Source of the DNA: Methylobacterium pseudosasicola
GTDB taxonomy: Bacteria > Pseudomonadota > Alphaproteobacteria > Rhizobiales > Beijerinckiaceae
Length of the DNA: 64,000 bases
Assembly (NCBI RefSeq): GCF_900114535.1
Contig: NZ_FOTK01000004.1
Location: 124,001 to 188,000 of the forward strand
Direction: 5' to 3'
Each line of letters starts with the position of its first letter. Position 1 is the first letter of the stretch. Positions 1 to 9,215 of this stretch are shown here, piece after piece. The notes under the pieces were generated by a model, which searched no databases, was not told where the DNA came from, and worked only from the letters and a program-made list of their open reading frames with translations. A program made the translations under genes and the position numbers.

Positions 1-2
1 TG

Positions 3-731
3 GCCGACGCCCTGGCGCCGCTGGTGCCCGTGGCGGTGGAGGAGCGCATCGGTGCCGCGACCGAGAAGCAGATCGGGTATCTGCTCGGCAACCCAGCGGC
101 CTGTTCCGCGCCGGAGGGGCAGGCCGCCCTGGACCGGCTGGTGACCGAGCTCGGTGCGGGCCTGCCGCCGGGCCTGCACGTGAGCGTGCGCCGCTCGACG
201 ACGGCCAACGCCCTGACCCTGCCCGGTGCCCGGGTGATCGTCCTGTCGGACCTGATCGCACAGGCGCAGTCCCCGGACGAGTTTGCCGGCGTGCTCGCCC
301 ACGAATTCGGCCACGTGGCGGCCCGGGACCCGACCCGGGCGCTGATCCGCAGCTCCGGCATCGCCTACCTGCTTGGCTACCTCGTCGGCGACCTAGCCGG
401 CTCGGCCGTGATCGTCGCGCTCGGAGAAACCGCGCTCTCCGCCGGCTACAGCCGCGAGGCCGAACGAGCCGCCGACGCCTATTCGGTCGCTGCCATGACC
501 CGCGCCGGGGGCGATGCGTCCGCCCTCGCGATCCTTCTGGATCGGATCGCCGCCGATACCGGCGAGGACCTCGCCTTCATGCGCAGCCATCCCTTCACGC
601 GGGATCGCGCCGCGGCGATCCGGGCGCTCGCGGCCGCCGCTCCGCAACCGCTCGAGGGGCGTCGGCCGATCCTCGATGCGCCGTCCTGGGAGGCGCTCAA
701 GGCGATCTGCGCGGCCCCCGCATCGCGGTAG
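3..731 (+). CDS. M48 family zinc metalloprotease (5' end outside window)
   Basis: Membrane- or periplasm-associated zinc endopeptidase of the M48 family (HtpX/Oma1/BepA-like); in proteobacteria such enzymes usually degrade misfolded envelope proteins. The reading frame is open to the left window edge, so the gene starts outside and the GTG at 24 is probably internal. The zinc motif HEFGH lies near residue 100 of the visible part (LAHEFGHVAARDP), and the third ligand is the Glu of ERAAD about 50 residues later. A hydrophobic stretch (IAYLLGYLVGDLAGSAVIV) lies between them, as is common in M48 proteins. The C-terminal SHPFTRDRAAAI segment is also typical of the family. Substrate cannot be inferred. 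Confidence 0.85.
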   Translation, partial: ADALAPLVPVAVEERIGAATEKQIGYLLGNPAACSAPEGQAALDRLVTELGAGLPPGLHVSVRRSTTANALTLPGARVIVLSDLIAQAQSPDEFAGVLAHEFGHVAARDPTRALIRSSGIAYLLGYLVGDLAGSAVIVALGETALSAGYSREAERAADAYSVAAMTRAGGDASALAILLDRIAADTGEDLAFMRSHPFTRDRAAAIRALAAAAPQPLEGRRPILDAPSWEALKAICAAPASR

Positions 732-1122
732 AGCGCGCCGCCGAAGTGTGGATCGGTTCAGCAACTCCCTCGTCATCCTCGCGGGCGCAAACGGTGCGGT
801 ACACCCTCGAAAGCAGCCCCTTCGGAAGCGGACGGAGCCGCCAGCGCCTCTCGTCGAAGTCATCGATTGCGCCCAAACAAGTCGGTAACGCCTTCTGCCG
901 AAAGCGGATGGAATTGTGATGATTGCGATGCTTGTGACCAGGAAATGAAATTGAGCGGCTGATCTATTTATTCGGATCATAGCGCATTAGCAGCGGAGAT
1001 CTGATTTTTGCTTCAAGCATGCGCTGAAAAAACTTGACATGTGCTGATCGCCGATCGTGTTATAGGAAACCTGTCGGCAATTGCTCGGAAGATCCGACGC
1101 TCGGGCCAAGGGAGCGACAAAT
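732..1122. other. Intergenic region upstream of sugar ABC ATPase
   Basis: About 390 bases with no convincing gene. The second half turns AT-rich (about 940-1075) and carries a promoter-like sequence at 1034-1063. Overlapping short frames on both strands lack ribosome sites and family features. Confidence 0.6.
1034..1063 (+). promoter_or_regulatory. Sigma-70-like promoter for the CUT2 ATPase-permease pair
   Basis: A perfect -35 TTGACA (1034-1039) is followed after 18 bases by TGTTAT (1058-1063), about 60 bases before the likely start codon at 1123. The spacer contains the dyad GATCGCCGATC. Surrounding AT richness supports a promoter; no experimental evidence. Confidence 0.5.
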
Positions 1123-2625
1123 TTGCCGGTGGTGCTCGCGGTGGAGGGGCTGACGAAGCGCTTCGGATCGACCCGGGCGCTCACCGATGCGTCGTTCGAG
1201 CTTCATGCCGGCGAGGTGCTCGCCCTGATGGGGGCCAACGGGGCCGGCAAGTCGACCCTGGTGAAGATCCTGTGCGGCGTCCACGGTGCCGATGCGGGGT
1301 CGATGACCATAGGCGGGACGACGGTCGCGTTCGCCTCGCCGCGGCAGGCGCGGGAGCACGGGATCATCGCCGTGCATCAAACGATCGCCGATGTCGGCGT
1401 CCCGACGCTCTCGGTTGCCGACAACCTGCTGCTCGACCGCTCCTGCACGGGGCGCGGCCCGCTCCTGGCCGGCGGCCGGCGGAGCTTGCGCGCCGCTGGG
1501 GCGATCGCGGCCGGTATCGGCCTCGAACTCGACTTGTCCCGGAGACTCGATGCGCTCTCCATCGCCGAGCGCCAGCTCGTTGCCATCGCGCGCGCCGTCG
1601 CGCACGACCCGGCCGTGCTGATCCTCGACGAGCCGACCGCCAGCCTCTCGGCCCCGGAATCCGAGCGCCTGTTCGCGGTCCTCGACCGGCTCAGGGACCG
1701 GGGCGTCGCGCTGCTCTACATCTCGCACAAGACCGGCGATCTGCGCCGCATCGCTGACCGGATCGTGGTGCTGCGCGATGGCCGGGTCTCCGGCGAATTC
1801 CGCCGGCCGCTGGATCTCGACGCCGCGATCCGGGCGATGGTGGGCCACGCGGTGGGGCAGGTGGCCCGGCGCGATCCGGTACCGGACGGCGCGCCAATCC
1901 TGCGGCTGTCGCAGGCGCGGCTCGCCCCGACCGCTGCGGCCTTCGATCTCGTCGTGCATGCGGGCGAGGTCGTGGCGGTGACCGGGCCGGTGGGCGCCGG
2001 AAAGTCGACGCTGGCCGGAGCGATCTTCGGGCTGTGGCCGCTCGCGGCCGGGCACATGGACCTTGACGGCCGACCCTGGCGCCCGCGCTCGGCCGGGGAG
2101 GCGATCCGCAACGGCGTGTTCATGGCCGGCGAGGACCGCTGGCGCACCACCTTCTTCCCCGGCACCGTGCCCTTCGCGCAGATCGCCGGCACGATCGGCT
2201 TTCCCTTCCTCGACCGCTGGGGCCGGGCGGGCCTCGTCGCGCGGACGGCCGAGACGCGCGCGACGCGCCGGCTCATCGCCGAATTCGGTATCAAGGCGCG
2301 CGGCCCCGAGGACCTGCCCGCCTCCCTGTCGGGCGGCAACCAGCAGAAGGTCGTCCTCGCCCGCTGGCACGCCGAGCCGGCGCGGCTGCTGCTGCTCGAC
2401 GAGCCGTTCCAGGGCGTCGATATCGGCGCCCGGGACGACATCATCCGGGCGATCCGGGCCCAATCGCGGGATCGCGCCACGATCGTCTTCGTCAACGACC
2501 TCGAAGAGGCGCTCGAAGTCGGCGACCGGGTCGTGGTCATGGCCGATCACGCCGTGGTCGGGGACGCCGCCGACCTCGCCCGGATCAGCGCACTGCTGGC
2601 TTCACCTCACCCTGCCGTCTCGTAG
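1123..2625 (+). CDS. CUT2-type sugar ABC transporter ATP-binding protein (RbsA-like)
   Basis: Double ATPase subunit energising a monosaccharide-type (ribose/xylose class) importer at the inner membrane. Two ABC domains are visible: the first has Walker A GANGAGKST and Walker B LILDEPT; the second has GPVGAGKST, signature LSGGNQQKV and LLLLDEP. As in many RbsA proteins the first signature is degenerate (ALSIAERQL). TTG at 1123 is preferred because AAGGGAG sits about 9 bases upstream; GTG at 1129 or TTG at 1081 are alternatives. The permease follows after 10 bases. The binding protein that probably completes the system lies downstream on the opposite strand. Substrate unknown; its placement in an organosulfur-type island argues against a simple pentose. 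Confidence 0.88.
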   Translation: MPVVLAVEGLTKRFGSTRALTDASFELHAGEVLALMGANGAGKSTLVKILCGVHGADAGSMTIGGTTVAFASPRQAREHGIIAVHQTIADVGVPTLSVADNLLLDRSCTGRGPLLAGGRRSLRAAGAIAAGIGLELDLSRRLDALSIAERQLVAIARAVAHDPAVLILDEPTASLSAPESERLFAVLDRLRDRGVALLYISHKTGDLRRIADRIVVLRDGRVSGEFRRPLDLDAAIRAMVGHAVGQVARRDPVPDGAPILRLSQARLAPTAAAFDLVVHAGEVVAVTGPVGAGKSTLAGAIFGLWPLAAGHMDLDGRPWRPRSAGEAIRNGVFMAGEDRWRTTFFPGTVPFAQIAGTIGFPFLDRWGRAGLVARTAETRATRRLIAEFGIKARGPEDLPASLSGGNQQKVVLARWHAEPARLLLLDEPFQGVDIGARDDIIRAIRAQSRDRATIVFVNDLEEALEVGDRVVVMADHAVVGDAADLARISALLASPHPAVS

Positions 2626-2635
2626 AGTCCCCGTC

Positions 2636-3649
2636 ATGGCGTCACCCGCCCGCGCTCCGAAGGGGGCCTCGTCCCTGCGCCGCTTCGCAATCGATTACGG
2701 GCTCCTGATCCTGCTCGTGGGACTGGTGGTGGTCTTCGCGGTCGCGCAGCCGGCCTTCCTGCGCGTCAACAACCTGTTCAGCATCCTGCAGGCCGTCGCC
2801 ATCGTGGCGCTGCTCGGCGTCGGCGTCACGGTCACGATGATCGCCGGCGGGTTCGATCTCTCGGTCGGCGGGCTCGCCGCCTTCGTGCAGATGGCCGCCG
2901 CCTACAGCCTGATCGTGCTCGACGGCTCGACCGGCAGCACCATCCTGCTCTGCCTGGGCCTCGGAATCCTGGTCGGCCTCGGCAACGCGCTCCTGATCGT
3001 GCGGCTCGGCATCCCCGATCTCCTCGCCACGCTCGGGATGCTGTTCCTCTTGGCCGGCCTCCAGCTGATCCCGACCGGGGGCCGCTCGATCGCGCCGGGC
3101 ATGACCCTGCTCGACGGGTCTGTGGCGGACGGTGCCTTCACGAACGCGTTCCTTGCCCTCGGCCGGCATCGGTTCTGGGACATCCTGCCGGTCCCGGTGC
3201 TGGTGCTGGCGGTCGTGGCCGCCGCGCTCTGGTTCGTGATGGATCTCACCCGCTTTGGCCGGGTGTTCCACGCGGTCGGCGGCAACGAGCTCGCGGCGCG
3301 GCTCGCCGGCGCGCCGACGCGGGCCTACCGGGTTTGCGCCTACGTCATCTCCTCCACCGTGGCGTCGCTCGGCGGCATCCTGATGGCCGCCCGGATTGGC
3401 CGGGGCGACGTTTCGGCCGGCAACGGGCTGATGCTGGACGCCATCGCGGCCGCGCTGATCGGCTACGCCGTGCTCGGGGCCAACCGGCCGAACATCCTCG
3501 GCACGGTCGTGGGCGCCGTGTTCGTAGGCGTCCTGCTCAACGGCCTGACGATGCTGAACGCGCCCTATTACCTCCAGGATTTCGTCAAGGGCGCCGTTCT
3601 GATCGGCGCCCTGACCGTCACCTACGGCCTCGCGCCGAAGCGGGCCTGA
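2636..3649 (+). CDS. CUT2-type sugar ABC transporter permease (RbsC-like)
   Basis: Inner-membrane permease of the BPD_transp_2 family, 337 residues, the normal size. The ATG at 2636, 10 bases after the ATPase stop, gives a basic N-terminus then 8-10 hydrophobic segments. The motif GGFDLSVGGLAAFVQM is the conserved RbsC loop, and a typical EAA-like loop follows near GGNELAARLAG. Translationally coupled to the upstream ATPase. It probably forms a homodimer with that ATPase and the binding protein encoded at 3663-4700. Confidence 0.88.
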   Translation: MASPARAPKGASSLRRFAIDYGLLILLVGLVVVFAVAQPAFLRVNNLFSILQAVAIVALLGVGVTVTMIAGGFDLSVGGLAAFVQMAAAYSLIVLDGSTGSTILLCLGLGILVGLGNALLIVRLGIPDLLATLGMLFLLAGLQLIPTGGRSIAPGMTLLDGSVADGAFTNAFLALGRHRFWDILPVPVLVLAVVAAALWFVMDLTRFGRVFHAVGGNELAARLAGAPTRAYRVCAYVISSTVASLGGILMAARIGRGDVSAGNGLMLDAIAAALIGYAVLGANRPNILGTVVGAVFVGVLLNGLTMLNAPYYLQDFVKGAVLIGALTVTYGLAPKRA

Positions 3650-3662
3650 TCGCGACGGGCGA

Positions 3663-4700
3663 TCAGCGTGGCTGCGGGATCCAGGGGGCGGTCGCGGCCT
3701 CCGAATGGCCGAAGGCCGGGATCCGGGCGTTCAGATCCGCGATGGTCTTCACCCCGGCTTCCCGGAGCGCCCCCTGCGTCAGCAGGATTGGCTCGACGGT
3801 GATCCGAGGCCCGAGATCCTGGCCGGCAAGCGCGAGCGCCGCGGCCCGGATCGACACCGCGCCGACCACGGCAGGATTCGTCGCGACGCTGGCGACCCAG
3901 GGGCTGCCCGGCTCGGTGATCTCGCCGATATCCGCGGTCGAGACGTCGGCCGAATAGATTTTTACCTTATCGGCAAGGTTCAATTCATTCACGGCGAGCT
4001 TTGCGCCGCGGGCGAACTCGTCATACGGCGCAAAGACCACCGTGATGTCGGGATTGGCGCGCAGGGCCGCCTTGGCCTGGTCGGCGACGACGCTCGCGGT
4101 CGCGTCGCTGACGGTGCCGAACCGGGCCTTCTCGATCACCCCCGGATGGGCGGCCTTAAAGGCGGTCCAGACCGCATCGCGGCGATCGAGGGGCGCGAAG
4201 CCGGCGACATAGATATAGGCCGCCTGAAAGCTGGTCCCGTTCTCCTGAACGACCTGATCCAGCGCCTTCTGGGCGAGCGCCCGATCGCTCTGCTCGACCT
4301 GCGGGATCCGCGGATGGTCGAGGTTCACGTCGAAGGCCACGACCTTGATGCCGGCATCGAGCGCCTTCCGGGCGACGTCCTTGAGGGACTCAGGCAGGCC
4401 GTGATCGATCACGATCGCCTTGGCGCCCAGCGCGATGGCCTGCTCGACCTGCTCGCGCTCCTGCGCCGCGTCCTGCTTGCCCGGGAAGATCCGCAGGTCG
4501 ATGCCGAGCGCCTTGGCCTGCGCCCGCGCCCCGGCCTCGTAGGCCTGGTAGAAATCGCCGACCGACAGGTAGCGGACCAGGGCGACCGTGACGTCGCCGC
4601 GATCGAAGGGCGGCGGGGCACCGGCGAGGCCGGCTGCCCAGGCGGCGGTCGCGAGGCCGAGGGCCGCGATGGCGGCGCAGAGACGAAGACGCACGGACAT
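3663..4700 (-). CDS. Periplasmic sugar-type (peripla_BP_4) ABC substrate-binding protein
   Basis: Secreted binding protein of the ribose/galactose-binding class, 345 residues. The ATG at 4700 gives a clear Sec signal peptide (basic start, hydrophobic run, AWA cleavage region). The mature part shows type I periplasmic-binding folds, with GNxQDAAQE-like early segment (FPGKQDAAQEREQVEQAI) and VVFAPYDEFARGAKLAV later. It ends 13 bases from the permease stop on the opposite strand, so it is convergent with its likely partners and is transcribed as the last gene of the minus-strand flavoprotein/HAAT operon. That split arrangement is unusual for CUT2 systems. Confidence 0.85.
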   Translation of the reverse strand: MSVRLRLCAAIAALGLATAAWAAGLAGAPPPFDRGDVTVALVRYLSVGDFYQAYEAGARAQAKALGIDLRIFPGKQDAAQEREQVEQAIALGAKAIVIDHGLPESLKDVARKALDAGIKVVAFDVNLDHPRIPQVEQSDRALAQKALDQVVQENGTSFQAAYIYVAGFAPLDRRDAVWTAFKAAHPGVIEKARFGTVSDATASVVADQAKAALRANPDITVVFAPYDEFARGAKLAVNELNLADKVKIYSADVSTADIGEITEPGSPWVASVATNPAVVGAVSIRAAALALAGQDLGPRITVEPILLTQGALREAGVKTIADLNARIPAFGHSEAATAPWIPQPR

Positions 4701-4714
4701 GGCTGGCCTCGCTG

Positions 4715-5977
4715 TCAGGATGCGGCCGGCAGGACGCGGCCGATCTTCCACTGGAACGGCGGCTCGGTGCCGTTGACCGCGAAATCGCCGACGATCCGGT
4801 CCTTGAAGATGCGCGGGTTGTGCGAGGCGATCGTGCGGGCGTTGCGCCAGTGCCGGTCCAGGGCGTGCCGGCTGCTCGTCGCGGAGGCGCCCAGCGCGTC
4901 GAACAGGATCGTGCCCGCGTCCAGGACGAGGCCGGTCAGCACGGTCTGCGCCTGGGCGAGCTCGATCTCCGAGGCGATGGTGATCGCCTGCGCTTGCGCT
5001 TCGGGCAGGTTCGCGACCCGGGCCTCGTAGGCGCGCTGCACGGCTTCCGCCGCCCGGGCGTTGAGCGCCCCCGCCGCGTAGGCCAACGCGTGCACCCGGC
5101 CGACCACCTGGAGCACCTGCGGGTCGGCGCTCGGCCGCGCGCCGGCGGCGTGGGAATAGGTCCGATCCCGGATGCGCACCGCCCCGGTCACCGCGTCGGC
5201 GGCTGCCCGGGCGATCCCGGTGAGCGTCGCGAGATGGACCGCCTGGAAGAACGCCGTGCCGTAGGCGAAGCGGACCTCGGTGGGCAGCGGCTCGCCGATG
5301 GCGGGCACGTCCGCGAACGTGGCGGTGCCGCTCGCGGTCAGCCGCTGGCCGAACCCGTCCCAATCGTCGAGGATCGCGACGCCGGGCGCCCGCGCCGACA
5401 CCACCACCGAGGTCTCCTCCCCGGCCTCGCCGGTGCCGACCACGTCGATCCAGTCGGCGAAGAGCGAGCCGGTGGTGTAATACTTTCGCCCCGTGAGCCC
5501 CCAGCCGTCGCCGCGCCGGTGGATGCGGGTCTCGAACGTGCCGACCACGGCGTTCCCAGTCTCCGACCACGCCCCGCCGAACAGGTCGCCTTCCGCCAGG
5601 CGCTCGATCCAGCGCGCCCGGCGCGCATCGTGGGGGCTGCTGACGGTATCCTCCGCGAAGCCGAAATGGTTGCGCAGGGCCTGAGGCAGGTTGGAATCGG
5701 CCTGCGCCAGCTCGGCGAGGAGGCCGAACAGGTCCGGCAGGCTCGCGCCGAAGCCGCCCTCCGCCTCCGGCACCCGCAGGGCGCCGAACCGTGCCGCGCG
5801 CAGCCAGCCCACGGCCTCCTCGGGCAAGCGGCGCTCCCGCTCGCGCGCGACGGCTCCCTCGCGGATCCGGGCGAAGATCGGCCGGAACCGGGCCGCTAGG
5901 CTCTCGTAACGCGGGCTCGGCGGAGAGCCCCAGGCGGAGCGCTCGGGGGGCCAGGGCGCGGCGTCGGTTTGGCTCAT
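4715..5977 (-). CDS. Acyl-CoA dehydrogenase-fold flavoprotein, SfnB/DszC-like
   Basis: 420-residue flavin-dependent enzyme of the acyl-CoA dehydrogenase superfamily, closest in motif content to the sulfur-acquisition SfnB and DszC monooxygenase branch. The segment FGQRLTASGTATF matches the flavin-binding stretch of this branch, and LDRHWRNART near residue 385 is shared with the second such gene at 17602. True acyl-CoA dehydrogenases have a catalytic Glu; I cannot place one here. It lies 14 bases upstream of the sugar-binding protein and 30 bases downstream of the LivF-like ATPase, so probably one operon. Likely role: FMNH2-dependent oxygenation or desulfurisation of a small organosulfur compound (inference). 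Confidence 0.75.
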   Translation of the reverse strand: MSQTDAAPWPPERSAWGSPPSPRYESLAARFRPIFARIREGAVARERERRLPEEAVGWLRAARFGALRVPEAEGGFGASLPDLFGLLAELAQADSNLPQALRNHFGFAEDTVSSPHDARRARWIERLAEGDLFGGAWSETGNAVVGTFETRIHRRGDGWGLTGRKYYTTGSLFADWIDVVGTGEAGEETSVVVSARAPGVAILDDWDGFGQRLTASGTATFADVPAIGEPLPTEVRFAYGTAFFQAVHLATLTGIARAAADAVTGAVRIRDRTYSHAAGARPSADPQVLQVVGRVHALAYAAGALNARAAEAVQRAYEARVANLPEAQAQAITIASEIELAQAQTVLTGLVLDAGTILFDALGASATSSRHALDRHWRNARTIASHNPRIFKDRIVGDFAVNGTEPPFQWKIGRVLPAAS

Positions 5978-6007
5978 CGGTTCGTCTCGTCCAGGCGCGG
6001 GTGAGGG

Positions 6008-6796
6008 TCAGTGCCGCGTCGACGCGTCTGCGGCGCCGAGATACAGCGCGGCGAGACGGCCGCTGGCGGCGAGTTCGGCGGAAGGGCCCGAGGCGACCAC
6101 GCGCCCGCTCTCCAGCACGATGGCGCGGTCGGCATGGTCGAGCACAAGGTTCGCGCTCTGCTCGGCGATCAGGACGCTCAGGCCCTCCTCGCGGTTGAGG
6201 CGGGCGATGATCGCGAAGATCTCGGCGACGATGATCGGGGCGAGGCCCATCGAGGGCTCGTCGAGGAGGAGCAGGGTCGGCCGGGTCATCAGCGCACGGC
6301 CGATGGCGACCATCTGCTGCTCGCCGCCGGAGGTGAGGCCGGCGAGGGCACCGCGGCGCTCTCTCAGGCGCGGGAACCAGCCGTAGACCCGCTCGAGATC
6401 CTCGGCGAGCTGCCGCCGGCTCGGACGGCGCAGATACCCCCCGGTGAGCAGGTTCTCCTCCACGGTGAGCTGCCCGAAGACGTGCCGGCCCTCCAGGACC
6501 TGCACGATCCCGCGCGCCACGAGATCGGCCGGATCGAGCCGTCGGGTCTCCTCGCCCTGCCATCGGATCGTGCCGCCGCGCAGGGCGCCGCGCTGAGCGC
6601 CGAGCAGGTTCGAGATCGCCCGCAGGGTCGTAGTCTTGCCAGCGCCGTTCGGGCCGACCAGCGCCACGATCTCCCCCCGGGCGACGCTCAGGGACACGTC
6701 GTGGAGGGCCAGGATCGAGGCCCCGTAGACGGCCTCGATCGCCACCACGTCGAGGAAGGGCGGCCGCCCCAAGCCGGCCTCGACGGCCCCGGTCAT
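6008..6796 (-). CDS. HAAT-type ABC transporter ATP-binding protein (LivF-like)
   Basis: 262-residue ATPase of the branched-chain amino acid (Liv/urea) transporter class. Walker A GPNGAGKTT, signature SGGEQQMVAIGRAL and Walker B LLLLDEPSMGLAP are all intact; the SMGLAP extension is a LivF hallmark. Its ATG overlaps the stop of the binding-protein gene by 4 bases (ATGA), indicating coupling. It works with the LivG-like ATPase at 10108-10890 and the two permeases. Confidence 0.9.
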   Translation of the reverse strand: MTGAVEAGLGRPPFLDVVAIEAVYGASILALHDVSLSVARGEIVALVGPNGAGKTTTLRAISNLLGAQRGALRGGTIRWQGEETRRLDPADLVARGIVQVLEGRHVFGQLTVEENLLTGGYLRRPSRRQLAEDLERVYGWFPRLRERRGALAGLTSGGEQQMVAIGRALMTRPTLLLLDEPSMGLAPIIVAEIFAIIARLNREEGLSVLIAEQSANLVLDHADRAIVLESGRVVASGPSAELAASGRLAALYLGAADASTRH

Positions 6797-8139
6797 TGGG
6801 CCGCCGCCTCGGCGGAATCCACGGAGCGGGGCGTGATGCCCTTCTCCTTGGCGTAGGCCGCGGCGCGCTCGTAGATCAGCGGCAGGAGCAGCTCACGATC
6901 GGACTTGACCCATCCGTTGCTGACGATGGTCCACTTGGCGCCGTCCCATTGCAAGACCTTGCCGGCGCCCCCGCCCTCGTGGTCCTTGATCGAGAGCCGC
7001 AGGGGCTGGACGAGGCCCTCGGCGCCGATCGCCCGCAGGCGATCCTCATCGAGAACGAGGTGCTCCAGGCCCCATTGACCCTCCGCGCCGGTGATCGGCC
7101 GGTTGCCGAAGCGCGCCTGCGCCGTGCGGATCGCCTCAACCGAGATGATCGCCTCGATCAGTCCGGAATTGTAGTAGACCGAACCGAAGCTCTTCAGGTC
7201 CTTCAGGTCGCTCTTGCCCTTGTCGACGATTGCGGCCTTGATCTTCTTGAGGATCTCGAAATCCTGGCTGGCCGGGAACGGCGTGATCGCCAGATAGCCC
7301 TTGCCCACGCTGCCCGCCGGTCGCACGTCCTCCTCCGAGCCCGACCAGATGCCGCCGATGATGTGATCGACCGGAAAGCCGGTCTTGGCTGCGGTCTTGA
7401 TCGCGACGGGCGTCATCACCCCCCAGCCGCGCAGGAACACCCAGTCAGGCTTGATCTGCCGGATGCGCGCCCATTGCGCCGACTGGTCGTTGCCGGGATG
7501 CGGCACCGGGATCTGGATGTCCTCGAAGCCGTAGGTCTTGGCGAGCAGGGCGAGCGGGGTCTGGGTCTCCTTGCCGTAGGGGCTGTCGTGATAGACGGTC
7601 GCGATTTTGAGGCCCTTCAGCTTGTCCTTCCCGCCGACCTGCTCGGCGATGTAGTTGACTGCCGAGGACGCCTCGCTCCAGAAGCTGAACAGGACCGTGA
7701 AGCTGTAGGGGAAGACCCGGCCGTCGATCGCCTCGGTCCGACCGTAGCCGGTGGTGACGAGCGGGATCTTGTCGGCGACCGATTTCTCGGTGAGCGCCTT
7801 TGAGACCGGGTCACCGTGCGGGAGGAAGATCGGCACCGGCGAACCGTCCTTGCCGCCTTTCATCCGCTCGTAGCACTCGACGCCCTTCTCGACCGCCCAC
7901 TCGGTCTCGCACTCGTCCCAGATCAGCTTTACGCCGTTGATGCCGCCCTCGATCTCGTTGATGTAGCGAAAGTAATCGATGACGCCGGCCCAGCTCGGAA
8001 TGCCCGACGAGGCGTAGGCGCCGACCCTGAAGGTCGCCAGCGGGAAGTATTGCTTGGCCGGCTCGGCCATGGCGGCGGGGGCGGCGCAGAGGCTCGCCGC
8101 GAGGGCGGTGGCGCGCAGGGCGCGGACGAGGCGTGACAT
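6793..8139 (-). CDS. HAAT-type ABC transporter substrate-binding protein
   Basis: 448-residue periplasmic binding protein of the LivK/amide-binding class with an N-terminal signal peptide ending in AMA. The mature region carries the peripla_BP_6 pattern (YFRYINEIEGGINGVKL, WDECETEW, LPHGDPVSKALTEK). It is longer than classic LivK (about 370), resembling proteins bound to amides, urea or aromatic acids. The position between permease and ATPase genes on one strand supports one transporter. Ligand not predictable. Confidence 0.87.
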   Translation of the reverse strand: MSRLVRALRATALAASLCAAPAAMAEPAKQYFPLATFRVGAYASSGIPSWAGVIDYFRYINEIEGGINGVKLIWDECETEWAVEKGVECYERMKGGKDGSPVPIFLPHGDPVSKALTEKSVADKIPLVTTGYGRTEAIDGRVFPYSFTVLFSFWSEASSAVNYIAEQVGGKDKLKGLKIATVYHDSPYGKETQTPLALLAKTYGFEDIQIPVPHPGNDQSAQWARIRQIKPDWVFLRGWGVMTPVAIKTAAKTGFPVDHIIGGIWSGSEEDVRPAGSVGKGYLAITPFPASQDFEILKKIKAAIVDKGKSDLKDLKSFGSVYYNSGLIEAIISVEAIRTAQARFGNRPITGAEGQWGLEHLVLDEDRLRAIGAEGLVQPLRLSIKDHEGGGAGKVLQWDGAKWTIVSNGWVKSDRELLLPLIYERAAAYAKEKGITPRSVDSAEAAAQ

Positions 8140-8162
8140 CCTGGGTCTCCAAGAGAAAACGG

Positions 8163-9212
8163 TCAGCGGACGAGGTGCCGCCAGAGGCGGCCGATGAGCG
8201 CGACGAGGCCGTTGGGCTCCTTAATCAGGAAGCCAATGATCAGCGCGCCGAAGATCACCCGCTGGATGTTCGAGACCTGCCCACCGTCGAGGCCGGCCCC
8301 GAGCACGGCTTCCGAGAGATGCGTCAGCAGGATCGGGGTCAAAACGATGAAGGCCGAGCCGATGAAGCTGCCGGCCAGGCTGCCCAGCCCCCCGATGATG
8401 ATGATGAACATCGCCTGGAAGGACCGATCGAGATCGAAGCTGCGGGCATCGACCGTGCCGAGATAGGCGAAGGCCCAGAGCGCGCCGGCGACGCCGCACA
8501 CCGCGGCGCCGGCGAAGAACGCCGAGAGCTTGGCCCGCGCCACCGGCACGCCGATCACCGCGGCCGCCGTCTCCCCGTCGCGCACCGCCCGCCAGTTCCG
8601 GCCCGTCTGGCTTCGCACGAGCCGCCAGGCGATCGCCGTCACGACCGCGACGCTCGACAGCGTCAGGGCGTAGCGGCCGGCCGGGCTCGACAGGTCGCGG
8701 CCGAGGATTGCGAGGCGCGGTGCGGAGATGGAACTGGAGGAGGCGTAGTTCGAGAACCAGCCGACTTGGTTGAAGGTCCACTCGATCAGGAACTGCCCGG
8801 CGAGCGTCGGCGCGATGAGGTAGAAGCCCTTGATGCGCAGGCTCGGCAGCCCGACCACGAGGCCCGCGAGGCCGGCGATCAGGCCGCCCAGGGCGAGGCT
8901 GGCCGGCAGCGGCAGGCTGGGAAGGCGCAGCAGCAGGTTGTAGGTGGCGTAGGCGCCGACGGCCATGAAGGCGCCCGTGCCCAGGGAGGCCTGGCCCGCG
9001 TAGCCCATGGTCAGGTTCAGGCCGAGACCCGCGAGCGCCATGATCAGGAACGGGATCAAGATCGCGTTGTACCAATAGTCGGTGGCCACCAGGGGGATGC
9101 CAACGAAGGCCAGCGCCAGCAGGAGAGCGAGCCCGACCGATCGGAGGGGCAGGGCGGGAATTGCCAGCCGTCGGCCCGGTACGAGGCTGGCCGAGGAGGA
9201 AGCGGACGACAC
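8163..9212 (-). CDS. HAAT-type ABC transporter permease (LivM-like)
   Basis: 349-residue inner-membrane permease with multiple hydrophobic segments. The motif NLTMGYAGQASLGTGAFMAVGAY-like region near residue 65 is the LivM signature. A GTG start at 9212 begins 3 bases after the LivH-like stop, so the genes are coupled. It should heterodimerise with the LivH-like protein. Confidence 0.88.
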   Translation of the reverse strand: MSSASSSASLVPGRRLAIPALPLRSVGLALLLALAFVGIPLVATDYWYNAILIPFLIMALAGLGLNLTMGYAGQASLGTGAFMAVGAYATYNLLLRLPSLPLPASLALGGLIAGLAGLVVGLPSLRIKGFYLIAPTLAGQFLIEWTFNQVGWFSNYASSSSISAPRLAILGRDLSSPAGRYALTLSSVAVVTAIAWRLVRSQTGRNWRAVRDGETAAAVIGVPVARAKLSAFFAGAAVCGVAGALWAFAYLGTVDARSFDLDRSFQAMFIIIIGGLGSLAGSFIGSAFIVLTPILLTHLSEAVLGAGLDGGQVSNIQRVIFGALIIGFLIKEPNGLVALIGRLWRHLVR

Positions 9213-9215
9213 GGG

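Noticed and set aside
1060-2550. Long minus-strand frame opposite the sugar ATPase
   Set aside because: Charged low-complexity translation, no motifs, fully antisense to a recognised RbsA-like gene.
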